Source of the DNA: Rhodopseudomonas sp.
GTDB taxonomy: Bacteria; Pseudomonadota; Alphaproteobacteria; Rhizobiales; Xanthobacteraceae
NCBI RefSeq assembly: GCF_013377015.1
Contig: NZ_JACABA010000003.1
Location: forward strand, 219,510 to 283,509
DNA length: 64,000 nt
Direction of reading: 5' to 3'
Positions within the stretch are counted from its first letter, which is position 1, and each line of letters opens with the position of its first letter. The notes beneath the pieces are model-generated. The model was not told the DNA's origin and ran no database searches. It was given only the letters and a program-made list of their open reading frames with translations. The position numbers were made by a program, and so were the translations under genes. Positions 9,771-19,546 of the stretch are shown here, one piece after another.

Positions 9771-10523
9771 TCACTTCGCCAAACGCTGGGCCGCTGCCTT
9801 CAGACGGCGCTGCGCTTCCGCGCCATCCCAAATCTCGATGAGCTTGTCCGTCCTGGCCGATAGGTTTCGGCGGATCGACGCGCATAATTCCGCTACCCGC
9901 ATCGACTTGCATTCAGCGAAGGCGGTCCCGGAAAGCGCCGCGAGCGCCACGGTCTTTTTCCAGGCGTCGTCTTCGATTGTTGCCTTGTCGGCCGTGTGGT
10001 GGACCAGGCCTGCCGGCACTCCATCCTCGGCTGTGATAAGCCGGCCCGTGTATATGAGGTCGCTGGCCAGTTGATCGCCTGCGATAAACCGCAACAATTG
10101 ATCGGCGAAATATGGATTTGGCACGCCGAGGAGGATTTCAGGCACGCCAATCAGCACTCGACCGGTCGCCGCGTATCGGTAGTCGCAAGCGCAGAACAGC
10201 GTCTTCGCGGCGCCAATTGCATGGCCCTTGATCACTCCTACGACCGGCACTGGCGTCTCCAGTATCTGTAAGACAAGATCGCCGAGGGTAAGAAACATCT
10301 CGCGCATCTGATCCCCAGATCGCGTCAAGGCCCAGTTCACGTCGAGACCGTTGGAAAAAAATCGGTCGCCGCCGCACAGTAAGATGGCTTTGGTCGACTG
10401 CGATGATGCATGAAAGGCTTCAGCCAACTCCCGTATGACATCGATTGTGAGGAGATTGGCGTCCGTATTTGAAATACGGATCTTGCTACAACCGTCGAGC
10501 AATTGGGTAGTGACATAGGGCAT
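9771..10523 (-). CDS. Enoyl-CoA hydratase/isomerase family protein (atypical)
   Basis: A 250-residue crotonase-fold protein. The oxyanion-hole strand reads R-F-F-S-N-G-L-D-V and the second half carries G-H-A-I-G-A-A-K-T-L-F-C-A-C-D-Y-R-Y-A and G-V-P-E-I-L-L-G, both family landmarks. The first catalytic Glu of hydratases, usually in G-G-G-x-E-L, is absent (G-A-A-K-T-L), so dehydration chemistry is doubtful; isomerase, hydrolase or decarboxylase activity is possible. The ATG at 10523 is chosen because the product starts at a natural first beta strand; the upstream frame extension is repeat DNA. It stands alone, convergent with mobA. The substrate is unknown. Confidence 0.75.
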   Translation of the reverse strand: MPYVTTQLLDGCSKIRISNTDANLLTIDVIRELAEAFHASSQSTKAILLCGGDRFFSNGLDVNWALTRSGDQMREMFLTLGDLVLQILETPVPVVGVIKGHAIGAAKTLFCACDYRYAATGRVLIGVPEILLGVPNPYFADQLLRFIAGDQLASDLIYTGRLITAEDGVPAGLVHHTADKATIEDDAWKKTVALAALSGTAFAECKSMRVAELCASIRRNLSARTDKLIEIWDGAEAQRRLKAAAQRLAK

Positions 10524-10615
10524 TTTCGCAAGGCCTCGCGCCGGCCGGCCACCGGCCAATTTGGTCGCGTCATTCCTTGGCTGGCAACTGGAATCCGACG
10601 CCGGTGCAAGCAAGC

Positions 10616-10700
10616 GTAGCGCGGATGCAGCACAGCGCAATCCGGGTTAGTTGAAATTTGCAATAAAGCCTTGGATTTCGCTGCGCTCCATCCGGGCTAC
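10616..10700. repeat. Inverted repeat, CCGGATTGCGCTGCGCTCC family, degenerate copy
   Basis: A left arm (10616-10646, GTAGCGCGGATGCAGCACAG onward) and a right arm (10673-10700, ending CTCCATCCGGGCTAC) are imperfect inverted copies. The same unit occurs as a perfect 32-base inverted repeat at 60946-61032. Two copies 50 kb apart show that it is a dispersed element. Confidence 0.8.
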
Positions 10701-10740
10701 AAACTAACAATCGCATCGCCTAGGCCCGGCTCTGCCGCGG

Positions 10741-10860
10741 CCCTCATCCTGAGGAGCCCGGCGCAGCCGGAAGGGCGGCGGCGGGCGTCTCGAAGGATGA
10801 GCTTTTCATCCTCATGGTTCGAGACGCGCGCCATGCGGCGCGCTCCTCACCATGAGGCCC
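10741..10860. repeat. Dispersed palindromic repeat, CTCATCCTGAGGAGC family
   Basis: The segment runs from CCTCATCCTGAGGAGCCCGG to CTCCTCACCATGAGGCCC. GCGTCTCGAAGGATGA and TCATCCTCATGGTTCGAGACGC pair around a short centre. From general knowledge this is a widespread intergenic palindrome in Bradyrhizobiaceae; no function is assigned. Confidence 0.75.
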
Positions 10861-10886
10861 GGTACCCCATCGAGGTCCGGTGCGCC

Positions 10887-11939
10887 CTACGGCGTCAGCA
10901 CCGCACGGCCGACCAGCTTGCCGGCCTGCAGATCGTTCAGCGCCTGGTTGGCCTTGGCGAAGGGCAGTTTGGTCACCGGGATCGGGGCGATCTTCTTGGC
11001 GCGGACCAGGTCGAGTAGCTCCTGGGTTTCGCGCAGATTGCCCACATAGCTGCCCTGGATGGTGATCGCCTTGATCGGGATCAGCGGCAACGCCCACGGC
11101 GCGCCGCCGCCGAACAACCCGACCATCACCAGTTTGCCGCCCTTGGTAAGGCAGTCGAAGCCGAGCTGCGCGGTCTGGGCGTTGCCGACCAGATCGAGCG
11201 CGCCGCGGATCGGCGCGCCGGCTTTCGCCGCGAGCTGCTCCAGCGCGTCGGGCGCAGCACCATCGACGGCGCCGAGCGCGCCGGCCGCCATCGCCGCCTC
11301 GCGCTTCTTGGCATCGATGTCGACCATGATGGCGCCCTTGCCACCCATCGCCTTCAGCAGCGACAGCGCCATCAGGCCGAGCCCGCCGGCGCCGAAGATC
11401 ACGATCGCGCTGTCGAGGCAGAAATCCAGTTTCTTCAGCGCGCTGTAGGTGGTGACGCCGGAACACGCATAGGGCGCGGCGGTGACCGGATCGAGCCCGG
11501 CGAGGCTGAGCAGATAGCGCGGATGCGGCACGATCAATTCGTCCGCATAGCCGCCGTCGCAATAGACGCCGAGGAAACGCGGCTTGAGACACATGTTCTC
11601 GTCGCCGGCCTTGCAGACGTCGCATTTGCCGCAGCCGATCCAGGGATAGACCAGCGCGATATCGCCGATCTTGGCGTCCCTGGCGTCGGGGCCGGCCGCG
11701 ACGATCTCGCCGACGGTCTCGTGGCCCATGGTCAGCGGCAGCGACACGCCGCGATCCTTCAGCGACAGCGGCTTGCGGCCATGGCCGAGTTCATAGCCAC
11801 CTTCCCACAGATGCAGATCGCTGTGGCAGACCCCGGCGGCCTTGACCCGGATCAGCACCTGGCTGCCGGTCAGTTCCGGCGTCGGCCGGTCGACCTCGGT
11901 CAGCGGCTGATGGAAAGCGGTGACCTGAAAACTCTTCAT
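10887..11939 (-). CDS. Zinc-dependent alcohol dehydrogenase
   Basis: A 350-residue medium-chain dehydrogenase/reductase. The catalytic zinc site is seen as A-A-G-V-C-H-S-D (Cys) and M-G-H-E-T-V-G; the structural zinc cysteines are C-G-K-C-D-V-C-K-A-G-D-E-N-M-C. The NAD-binding glycine motif is G-A-G-G-L-G-L-M-A and the cofactor-specificity Asp follows in I-M-V-D-I-D. Such enzymes oxidise primary alcohols to aldehydes with NAD. The ATG at 11939 has GGGAG eight bases upstream. It lies 80 bases downstream of ureF on the same strand, in the place where ureG might be expected, so it could be read from the urease accessory transcript, but no functional link is evident. Confidence 0.9.
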   Translation of the reverse strand: MKSFQVTAFHQPLTEVDRPTPELTGSQVLIRVKAAGVCHSDLHLWEGGYELGHGRKPLSLKDRGVSLPLTMGHETVGEIVAAGPDARDAKIGDIALVYPWIGCGKCDVCKAGDENMCLKPRFLGVYCDGGYADELIVPHPRYLLSLAGLDPVTAAPYACSGVTTYSALKKLDFCLDSAIVIFGAGGLGLMALSLLKAMGGKGAIMVDIDAKKREAAMAAGALGAVDGAAPDALEQLAAKAGAPIRGALDLVGNAQTAQLGFDCLTKGGKLVMVGLFGGGAPWALPLIPIKAITIQGSYVGNLRETQELLDLVRAKKIAPIPVTKLPFAKANQALNDLQAGKLVGRAVLTP

Positions 11940-12019
11940 GGCGTTTCTCCCGAACGTTTCTTGTGGCTCGGATATGCCATGGCTTACGGTCGGGAGTCGA
12001 CCTTCACCGGACGCAGGCC

Positions 12020-12754
12020 CTATGAGCGAAACAGCCGGGTGTATTGCGTCTCGTGGCGCATGCCGGCGAGATCGGCGCGGAAGGTCGCGCCGCCGAGATC
12101 GTCGAGCGTCGCGCGCAATGCCCGCTCGCCGGTGCCGATCACGACCGGCTCCAGCGCCGCCAGCAGCCGCTGGCTGTCGGTCTGGCCGAGCGGGACCAGC
12201 CGGGCGCCGGCGGAAATCCAGTTCGACACCACCGCGTGCAGAAACGCGTGCATGGTGGCGGCGAGCGGCACGCCATGCGCAGCGCTGACGATGCCGACCG
12301 CGACCGGATAGACCATCGCGCCGTCGCAAGCGGCGACCAGTCCGTCGAGCCCGTCGCAGCTCCACGCCGAGCGCGCGATCTCGATGAATGCCCTGCCCTG
12401 TGCGCCCGTCTCGAGCTGGCGCTCGCGCGACGGCACGAAGGCGCTGGCCAGCTCGGCGAGTTCGCGCAGCGCAACGGCATCGGCGAGCGACGCCGCGCGA
12501 TGGGCATGGGCCAGGAACACGCCGTCGCAGAAGCCGGCGCCGTCCGCCAGCATCGCCGCCAGCCAGTCGCGCAGACTGGCGGCGTCGGCGATGTCGCCGG
12601 CCTCCACCGCCCATTCGATGCCGCCCGAATAGGAAAACGCGCCGACCGGAAACGCCGGCGACAACCAGGTCATCAAGCGATACAGCGACGCGCCCTGCTC
12701 GGCCGACAGCGGTTCGGCCGGCGCAACGACGCCCGCCGGCTCACTTGTGGTCAT
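12020..12754 (-). CDS. ureF: Urease accessory protein UreF
   Basis: A 244-residue all-helical protein with the UreF signature [21 protein letters not shown] near residues 28-47 and the later [14 protein letters not shown]. UreF joins UreD and UreG on apo-urease and gates nickel delivery. The ATG at 12754 lies within the last codons of ureE (14-base overlap), so translation is probably coupled. The downstream neighbour is an alcohol dehydrogenase, not ureG, which is unusual for this gene order. Confidence 0.93.
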   Translation of the reverse strand: MTTSEPAGVVAPAEPLSAEQGASLYRLMTWLSPAFPVGAFSYSGGIEWAVEAGDIADAASLRDWLAAMLADGAGFCDGVFLAHAHRAASLADAVALRELAELASAFVPSRERQLETGAQGRAFIEIARSAWSCDGLDGLVAACDGAMVYPVAVGIVSAAHGVPLAATMHAFLHAVVSNWISAGARLVPLGQTDSQRLLAALEPVVIGTGERALRATLDDLGGATFRADLAGMRHETQYTRLFRS

Positions 12755-13373
12755 GCGGATGGGAATGGTCATGATGCTCATGACCGCAGTGCTCATCGTG
12801 GACGTGATGGTCATGCGCATGCGCGGCGTGGTCATGTCCGGCATGGTCATGCTTGGCGTGGTCGTGCCCGGCATGATCGTGCTTGCCGTGGTCGTGATGC
12901 ACATGATCGTGATGCGCGTGATCATGCGCCGTCGGCGCGGCGGCGGGCGCATAGGCGCCGCCTTCCGGATCGAACGGCGCCTCGATCTCGATCACCCTGG
13001 CGCCGAGCCCCGTCACCATCGCGGCGATGACGTGGTCGCGCCTGATCCGCAGGCCCTTGCCGACAATCTGGGTCGGCAGATGGCGATTGCCGAGATGCCA
13101 GGCCAGCCGCACCAGCTGTTGCGGATCGGCGGCGCGGATCTCCAGCAGCGGCTCCGGCGCGGCCACCACCTCGACCAGCCTTCCATCGTCCAGCACCAGC
13201 GCGTCGCCGCCGCGCAGCGCGATGGCGCTCTCGAGGTCGAGCAGGAATTCCAGCCCGCGCGTCCCCGTCATCGCCATCCGCCGGCGATGACGGTCGTCGA
13301 AAGCGAGCACGACGGTGTCGGCCGCCGGCTCGCGCCAGCGATGTTGTCCCTGCACTTGCGTCGCGCGGATCAT
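12741..13373 (-). CDS. ureE: Urease accessory protein UreE with long histidine-rich tail
   Basis: A 210-residue nickel metallochaperone. The N-terminal peptide-binding domain (about 1-75) and the metal-binding domain (about 76-140, with L-A-W-H-L-G-N-R-H and R-I-R-R-D-H-V-I) are ordinary. Residues from about 149 to the end form a low-complexity tail built on H-D-H-A-G/K repeats with 29 histidines by my count and one cysteine; this tail also makes the DNA repetitive. Such tails bind many nickel ions. The ATG at 13373 is preceded by AGG. It lies between the ABM gene pair and ureF. Confidence 0.95.
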   Translation of the reverse strand: MIRATQVQGQHRWREPAADTVVLAFDDRHRRRMAMTGTRGLEFLLDLESAIALRGGDALVLDDGRLVEVVAAPEPLLEIRAADPQQLVRLAWHLGNRHLPTQIVGKGLRIRRDHVIAAMVTGLGARVIEIEAPFDPEGGAYAPAAAPTAHDHAHHDHVHHDHGKHDHAGHDHAKHDHAGHDHAAHAHDHHVHDEHCGHEHHDHSHPHDHK

Positions 13374-13386
13374 CTGAGCAACCTCA

Positions 13387-13686
13387 TCAGAATTTTTCGA
13401 CCTTGCCGTCGCTGATGATCTCGATCACCGTCGGCGACACTTTGAGCGGCGCGGAATACTCCCGCCACGCCTTCATGTGCGGCGCCTTGCCGTGGGCATT
13501 GAGATCGTCGCGGCTGTCCCAGCGTTCGACCACGACGAACAGGTTCGGGTCGAGAATACTGCTGTGATTTTCATAGGCGACACAGCCCTTCTCCTGGCGC
13601 GTCTTGAAGATGCATTCCTCGGAGCCTTTGACATAGGCGTCGCGACATTCGGGTTTCACCTGCGTGGTGGCGATGACGTAGATCAT
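13387..13686 (-). CDS. ABM-domain protein (putative quinol monooxygenase), copy 1
   Basis: A 99-residue single-domain protein of the antibiotic biosynthesis monooxygenase superfamily. Recognisable elements are the first strand [12 protein letters not shown], the central Y-E-N-H and V-V-V-E-R-W segments and the H-M-K-A-W helix near residue 70. These dimeric ferredoxin-like proteins include YgiN-type quinol monooxygenases and heme-degrading enzymes; the substrate cannot be read here. AGGATAG precedes the ATG. It shares about 40 percent identity over an ungapped alignment with its upstream neighbour, so the two are tandem duplicates. ureE starts 13 bases downstream. Confidence 0.8.
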   Translation of the reverse strand: MIYVIATTQVKPECRDAYVKGSEECIFKTRQEKGCVAYENHSSILDPNLFVVVERWDSRDDLNAHGKAPHMKAWREYSAPLKVSPTVIEIISDGKVEKF

Positions 13687-13709
13687 GTGCGCTATCCTGT
13701 TGTACTTTT

Positions 13710-14009
13710 TTATCGCACGACGACGTCGGCAGGCGTGATGATCTCGATCTTCGGCGGCGTGGCGAGGCACTTCACCGCGATGCGGCCGAACGCCTTCATG
13801 TGCTCGCTCTTGCCATGCGGGACCAGCGCCTCGGCGTTCTCCCACTGTTCGACGAACACCATCTTGCTCGGATCGCTGACGCTCTCATGCATGTCATAGG
13901 CGATATTGCCGACTTCCTTGCGGGTCTCGGCGATACAGGCCTTGGCGCCGGCGATCATCTCGGCGCGCATGTCGGGCTTCACAGTCAGGGTGGCGACGAC
14001 GTAGATCAA
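13710..14009 (-). CDS. ABM-domain protein (putative quinol monooxygenase), copy 2
   Basis: A 99-residue paralogue of the adjacent gene, aligning end to end without gaps (I-Y-V-V-A-T-L-T-V-K-P at the start, H-G-K-S-E-H-M-K-A-F in the second half). The start is a TTG at 14009: it gives exactly the paralogue's length and has GGGAG eight bases upstream, while the longer frame extension has no family similarity. It is the first gene of a likely ABM-ABM-ureE-ureF unit, separated from ureC by 827 bases. A palindrome about 90 bases upstream could serve a regulator. The role alongside urease is unknown. Confidence 0.78.
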   Translation of the reverse strand: MIYVVATLTVKPDMRAEMIAGAKACIAETRKEVGNIAYDMHESVSDPSKMVFVEQWENAEALVPHGKSEHMKAFGRIAVKCLATPPKIEIITPADVVVR

Positions 14010-14097
14010 GGTGTTTCTCCCGGTTTCTTGTTGGACGCGGCGCGAGCGCCGGGCGGACCTTAGGGGCTGGCGAATCTTTGCGCAATGCACCTTGACA

Positions 14098-14116
14098 ATA
14101 TTCCTATTATGAATAT
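14098..14116. promoter_or_regulatory. Palindrome upstream of the ABM gene pair, possible operator
   Basis: ATATTC and GAATAT flank a seven-base AT-rich centre, in otherwise GC-rich DNA, about 90 bases upstream of the minus-strand TTG at 14009. A TTGACA at 14092-14097 on the plus strand is followed at 16 bases by TATCCT, so the site could instead belong to a plus-strand promoter. Assignment is uncertain. Confidence 0.25.
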
Positions 14117-14119
14117 CCT

Positions 14120-14600
14120 CCTAGGCGTCCTGTCCGTGAGGGGCGCTTCTCGAGGGCGCTTGCGAAGCGGGGCAGACTACCTGGCTGGGCAACCAGCCGG
14201 GTCAATGGCCGGGCGGAGCCAGCGCAAGCTGGCGAAGCCGGGTTGGATGCGGCGTCCGCGCGGCGTGCCTCGCAAGCACACCCTCGGACGGCTTTGGGTC
14301 GCGGTCCGGCTCCACTACGAGAGCCTGCCACTTGTTAGTTGGCTGGACGCGGCACAGGCGAACGGCGGGAAACCGTCGGGATCAAGCGGTGCAGTGGCAT
14401 CGCGCCTGCGCCCGGAAGCACCGCCCCGAAGCCGACAAAACGCCGCGGTGGGCGCGCCAATGCGGCGACGCGCGATCGGCTTTCACGCCGACCGCGAGAC
14501 TCCACCACACCCAGCGCCGCGCGGCGCGCCCCCGCCCCTCAGCGTAGCGAGGGGTGCATGCCTCGGACTCGCCGAAGTCGCGAGAAGGATTTTGCGTGGC
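14120..14600 (+). ncRNA. Candidate structured RNA or repeat-derived element
   Basis: Two adjacent hairpins each have a perfect six-base stem closed by a GCAA tetraloop on the plus strand: 14183-14198 (GGCTGG-GCAA-CCAGCC) and 14218-14233 (GCCAGC-GCAA-GCTGGC). A further stem, CCCCTC/GAGGGG, encloses AGCGTAGC near 14534-14553. GNRA-type loops favour the plus strand. A TTGACA box lies just upstream at 14092. I do not recognise RNase P RNA, tmRNA, 6S RNA, a cobalamin riboswitch or a group II intron. It may equally be a dispersed non-functional repeat. Confidence 0.25.
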
Positions 14601-14672
14601 TGTTTGAAATTCGGACGCATCTTCGGCATGCGCCGATGTCTCGGCGAATTGCCGCGTCGCGCCAACCACGGC

Positions 14673-14795
14673 CGTCATTCCGGGGCGCGAGGCCGCAGGC
14701 CGCGCGAACCCGGAATCTTGCAGCGAAGCATGCCAGCCCGACCGCGAGATTCCGGGTTCGCTCACAGCTGACGCTGTTCGCGCCCCGGAATGACG
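14673..14795. repeat. Nested palindromic repeat, CGTCATTCCGGGGCGCGA family
   Basis: A perfect outer inverted repeat of 18 bases (14673-14690 with 14778-14795, CGTCATTCCGGGGCGCGA and its complement) encloses a perfect inner one of 15 bases (14704-14718 with 14747-14761, GCGAACCCGGAATCT and its complement). From general knowledge this unit is common between genes in Bradyrhizobiaceae. It lies just downstream of ureC and could end that transcript. Confidence 0.85.
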
Positions 14796-14836
14796 GGTTG
14801 CTGATAATTCAGCGAGTCAATTCGTAGAGCGCAGCC

Positions 14837-16548
<1,712 letters not shown>

Positions 16549-16549
<1 letters not shown>

Positions 16550-16854
16550 CAGAGCTTCCCCATCACGTCGCCGCGGAAGCCGTAGACCACGCGCTTGCCG
16601 GCCAGCGCCACCAGTTGCACGTCGCGGGTCTGGCCCGGCTCGAACCGCACCGCGGTCCCGGCGGCGATATCGAGCCGCATGCCGCGGGCTTTCTTGCGGT
16701 CGAATTTCAAGGCCGGATTGGTCTCGAAGAAATGATAGTGCGAGCCGACCTGGATCGGACGATCGCCGGAATTTGCAACCGTCAAAGTGACGGTCTTGCG
16801 GCCGGCGTTGAGTTCGATCTCGCCGTCCTGGATGAAGAGTTCGCCGGGAATCAT
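16549..16854 (-). CDS. ureB: Urease subunit beta
   Basis: A 101-residue structural subunit of the urease trimer. The family pattern I-P-G-E-L at the start, then [18 protein letters not shown] and the C-terminal V-Y-G-F-R-G, is intact. It starts ten bases after ureA and its stop overlaps the ureC start by one base, so the three subunits are probably made in proportion from one message. Confidence 0.97.
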
Positions 16855-16864
16855 GTTGCCTGCC

Positions 16865-17167
16865 CTATCGAATCGGTTCGTGGACGGTGACGAGCTTGGT
16901 GCCGTCCGGGAAGGTCGCCTCGACCTGGATGTCGTGGATCATCTCGGCGATGCCGTCCATGCACTGCGCGCGCGTAATCACCTGCGCGCCGGCCTGCATC
17001 AATTCGGCGACGCTGCGGCCGTCGCGCGCGCCCTCGACGATGAAATCGGAAATGATCGCGATCGCTTCGGGATGGTTGAGCTTGACGCCGCGCTCCAGCC
17101 GGCGGCGCGCCACGATCGCGGCCATCGAGACCAGCAACTTGTCTTTTTCGCGGGGGGAGAGATTCAT
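16865..17167 (-). CDS. ureA: Urease subunit gamma
   Basis: A 100-residue smallest urease subunit with the canonical N-terminus [11 protein letters not shown] and the segments [16 protein letters not shown] and [17 protein letters not shown]-type ending (here I-Q-V-E-A). It lies 40 bases downstream of ureD. Gamma, beta and alpha are separate genes, as usual for proteobacteria. Confidence 0.97.
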   Translation of the reverse strand: MNLSPREKDKLLVSMAAIVARRRLERGVKLNHPEAIAIISDFIVEGARDGRSVAELMQAGAQVITRAQCMDGIAEMIHDIQVEATFPDGTKLVTVHEPIR

Positions 17168-17207
17168 GCAGGCACTCGATCGATTGCAGAGCTGGCTGAG
17201 CCAGAAC

Positions 17208-18044
17208 TTAGTTGAGCCACATCCTCGGCAGCGCCGCGCCGCCGACGCGGCCGAGCACCGCTATCATGTCGGCGCGCAGCCGTGCCGCATCTTGGGCACA
17301 GAACCGCGCCATTGCAAATCCATTCCAGGCGGAAATTCCGACCTCGCCGTCGAACGTCTCCGACGCCTCGCGCAGCCGCTGCACCAGCGCCTCGTCGCCC
17401 GGCACGATCAGCGCGGTGCCGATCGCGACGCCGCCATTGGCTACCGCCGGCCGCGCCAGTTTCTCGCCGATGTCGCCATCGAGCCGCACCGTCTCGGCGA
17501 ACACCAGCCTGCCGCCGCGGCGCAGCCGCCAACGGTCGACGAAGTGGCCCTGCAACATCTTCTCGCCCATCGCCGCGCGACCGAAAATCACGATCTCGCA
17601 CAACAGCAGCGAGGCGCTCTCGGCCAGTTCGATATCGATCCGCCGCTCGACACGGGCCTGGTCGAACAGGATGGTCTCCTGCGGCAACCAGGCGAGATGC
17701 GAACCGGCGGCGGCTTTCAGGCTGATGTCGAGCCGCGCCGCCGAGCCATGCGAGCGATAGACCTTCTCGGCCGCCGCGGTGGTGACGGTCAGCGCGGCGC
17801 CGTCGCCGACCGACATGTCGATGTCGAAGCGATCGCCGCCGGCGACGCCGCCGGCGGTGTTGACGAACATCGCCGACAGCCCCCGCGCTTCCGGCGATGG
17901 AAAGCGCACCCGCAACGAGCCGGATTCATGCAGATCGCGGCGGCGGGTGACGCCGTCGACGAGGCCGACGTCGAATTTCACCGAACCGCGCGCGCGATTG
18001 GCCTCAAAGGTCCTGGACGCTGCGCCGGCGCTGTCGTTCTGCAT
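17208..18044 (-). CDS. ureD: Urease accessory protein UreD
   Basis: A 278-residue scaffold protein that binds apo-urease and recruits UreF and UreG for nickel insertion. Family landmarks are [22 protein letters not shown], the strand [11 protein letters not shown] and [11 protein letters not shown] chose the ATG at 18044, which has GGAG five bases upstream; an in-frame TTG at 18080 would add twelve residues. It follows urtE by 36 bases on the same strand, linking import and hydrolysis in one operon. Confidence 0.93.
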   Translation of the reverse strand: MQNDSAGAASRTFEANRARGSVKFDVGLVDGVTRRRDLHESGSLRVRFPSPEARGLSAMFVNTAGGVAGGDRFDIDMSVGDGAALTVTTAAAEKVYRSHGSAARLDISLKAAAGSHLAWLPQETILFDQARVERRIDIELAESASLLLCEIVIFGRAAMGEKMLQGHFVDRWRLRRGGRLVFAETVRLDGDIGEKLARPAVANGGVAIGTALIVPGDEALVQRLREASETFDGEVGISAWNGFAMARFCAQDAARLRADMIAVLGRVGGAALPRMWLN

Positions 18045-18080
18045 TCGCTCTCCGGCCGCGGTCGGATCGGCCGCCAACAA

Positions 18081-18776
18081 TTACAGCGCCATCTGGCGGC
18101 TGATTTCGGCGGGGTCAAGCGTACTGCGATCGCAGGCGAACTTGACCGCGCCGCGATCCATCACGGCGAAATTGTCACCGAGCTCGCAGGCAAAGTCGAG
18201 ATATTGTTCGACCAGCACGATGGCGATGTTGCCGAGGCTGCGCAGATAGGAAATCGCGCGGCCGATGTCCTTGATGATCGACGGCTGGATCCCTTCGGTC
18301 GGCTCGTCCAGCAGCAGAAGCTTTGGCCGCATCACCAGCGCCCGGCCGATCGCGAGCTGCTGTTGCTGGCCGCCGGACAGATCGCCGCCGCGCCGGCCCA
18401 GCATGGTGTTCAGCACCGGAAACAGCGAGAACACATCGTCCGGAATGGTCTTGTCGGCGCGCTTCAGCGGCGCGTAGCCGGTCTTCAAATTCTCCTCCAC
18501 CGTCAGCAGCGGAAAGATCTCGCGGCCCTGCGGCACGAAGGAAATGCCGCGCCGCGCCCGCTCGTAGGGCTTCAGCTTGGAAATCTCGTCGCCGTCGAAG
18601 ATGATCGAACCGCTCGCGATCGGTTGCTGGCCGACCATCGCCCGCAGCAGGCTGGTCTTGCCGACGCCGTTGCGCCCGAGCACGCAGGTGACCTTGCCGG
18701 GCTCCGCCGTAATCGACACCCCGCGCAGCGCCTGCGCCGCGCCGTAGAAAAGGCTGATGTTGTCGACGTTCAGCAT
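18081..18776 (-). CDS. urtE: Urea ABC transporter ATP-binding protein UrtE
   Basis: A 231-residue ATPase of the branched-chain amino acid/urea (LivF-like) class. Walker A is G-R-N-G-V-G-K-T-S, the signature L-S-G-G-Q-Q-Q-Q, Walker B L-L-L-L-D-E-P-T-E-G-I-Q-P. The segment E-G-I-Q-P-S-I is characteristic of UrtE. The ATG at 18776 gives the family start M-L-N-V-D-N-I; a longer frame reaches 18806 but would overlap urtD. One base separates it from the urtD stop. Confidence 0.96.
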   Translation of the reverse strand: MLNVDNISLFYGAAQALRGVSITAEPGKVTCVLGRNGVGKTSLLRAMVGQQPIASGSIIFDGDEISKLKPYERARRGISFVPQGREIFPLLTVEENLKTGYAPLKRADKTIPDDVFSLFPVLNTMLGRRGGDLSGGQQQQLAIGRALVMRPKLLLLDEPTEGIQPSIIKDIGRAISYLRSLGNIAIVLVEQYLDFACELGDNFAVMDRGAVKFACDRSTLDPAEISRQMAL

Positions 18777-18777
18777 G

Positions 18778-19542
18778 TCATCGCCCCAAATACACTTCGA
18801 CCACACGCTCGTTTTCGGACACCTGGTCGATAGTGCCTTCGGCCAGTACCGTGCCTTCGTGCAAACACGTCACCTTGACGCCGAGTTCGCGCACGAAGGT
18901 CATGTCGTGCTCGACCACCACCACGGTCTTGTTATCGCGGTTGATCTCTTTCAGCAGTTCGGCGGTCTGGTGGGTTTCGACGTCGGTCATGCCGGCGACC
19001 GGCTCATCGACCAGCAGCAGTTTCGGGTCCTGCGCCAGCAGCATGCCGATCTCGAGCCATTGCTTCTGGCCGTGCGACAGCGAGCCTGCGAGCCGGTCCC
19101 GGGCATCCGTCAGGCGAATGGTTTCCAGCACGCGCTCGATCCGGTCGGTCTCCGCCCTGGTTTCGCGCCAGAACAGCGTGCCGCGGACACGATGATCGAC
19201 GTTCAACGCCAGCAGCAGATTGTCGCCAATGGTCTGGCTTTCGAACACCGTCGGCTTCTGGAATTTGCGGCCGATCCCGAGTTCGGCGATTTTTGTTTCG
19301 TCGAGTTTGGTCAGATCGGTAGTGCCGTCGAATACCACCTCGCCCTTGTCCGGCTTGGTCTTGCCAGTGATGATATCCATCATCGTGGTCTTGCCAGCGC
19401 CGTTCGGGCCGATGATGGCGCGCATTTCGCCCGCCTCCAGCGTCAGCGACAGATTGTTGATGGCATGAAAGCCGTCGAACGAGACGTGGACGCCGTCGAG
19501 ATACAGCAGCGCGGATGTGGTGCGGGTTTCGAGCATGCTCAT
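18778..19542 (-). CDS. urtD: Urea ABC transporter ATP-binding protein UrtD
   Basis: A 254-residue LivG-like ATPase, partner of UrtE. Walker A is G-P-N-G-A-G-K-T-T, the signature is the UrtD-type L-S-H-G-Q-K-Q-W-L-E-I-G, and Walker B is L-L-L-V-D-E-P-V-A-G-M-T-D. Urea import needs both ATPases. The first ATG (19542) has GGAG seven bases upstream; a second, two codons on, is less well placed. It starts four bases after the urtC stop. Confidence 0.96.
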   Translation of the reverse strand: MSMLETRTTSALLYLDGVHVSFDGFHAINNLSLTLEAGEMRAIIGPNGAGKTTMMDIITGKTKPDKGEVVFDGTTDLTKLDETKIAELGIGRKFQKPTVFESQTIGDNLLLALNVDHRVRGTLFWRETRAETDRIERVLETIRLTDARDRLAGSLSHGQKQWLEIGMLLAQDPKLLLVDEPVAGMTDVETHQTAELLKEINRDNKTVVVVEHDMTFVRELGVKVTCLHEGTVLAEGTIDQVSENERVVEVYLGR

Positions 19543-19546
19543 CCGC

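Larger units (their letters stand above)
10524..10886. other. Repeat-filled gap between crotonase and alcohol dehydrogenase genes
   Basis: About 360 bases without a credible gene. It is almost wholly taken up by two different palindromic repeat units, listed separately. Any promoter for the minus-strand crotonase gene must lie within the first part. Confidence 0.6.
14010..14836. other. 827-base gene-free gap inside the urease cluster
   Basis: Several overlapping open frames exist on both strands, but they are arginine/proline-rich, lack ribosome sites and show no domain. The left part holds a short palindrome and a block with RNA-like hairpins; the right part (14673-14795) is a large nested palindromic repeat. 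The gap splits ureDABC from the ABM-ureEF genes. Confidence 0.6.

Noticed and set aside
12747-13415. Plus-strand hydrophobic frame (Met/Val-rich) opposite the UreE tail
   Set aside because: It is the antisense reading of the histidine repeats (CAT/GAC becomes ATG/GTC), which creates a false membrane protein.
14120-14600. RNase P RNA, tmRNA, 6S RNA or group II intron in the gap
   Set aside because: The universally conserved stretches of these RNAs are missing, so only an unassigned structured candidate is reported.
14085-14827. Frames of 127 to 228 codons within the urease-cluster gap
   Set aside because: They overlap each other on both strands and end in palindromic repeat sequence; composition is Arg/Pro/Ala-rich without any motif.
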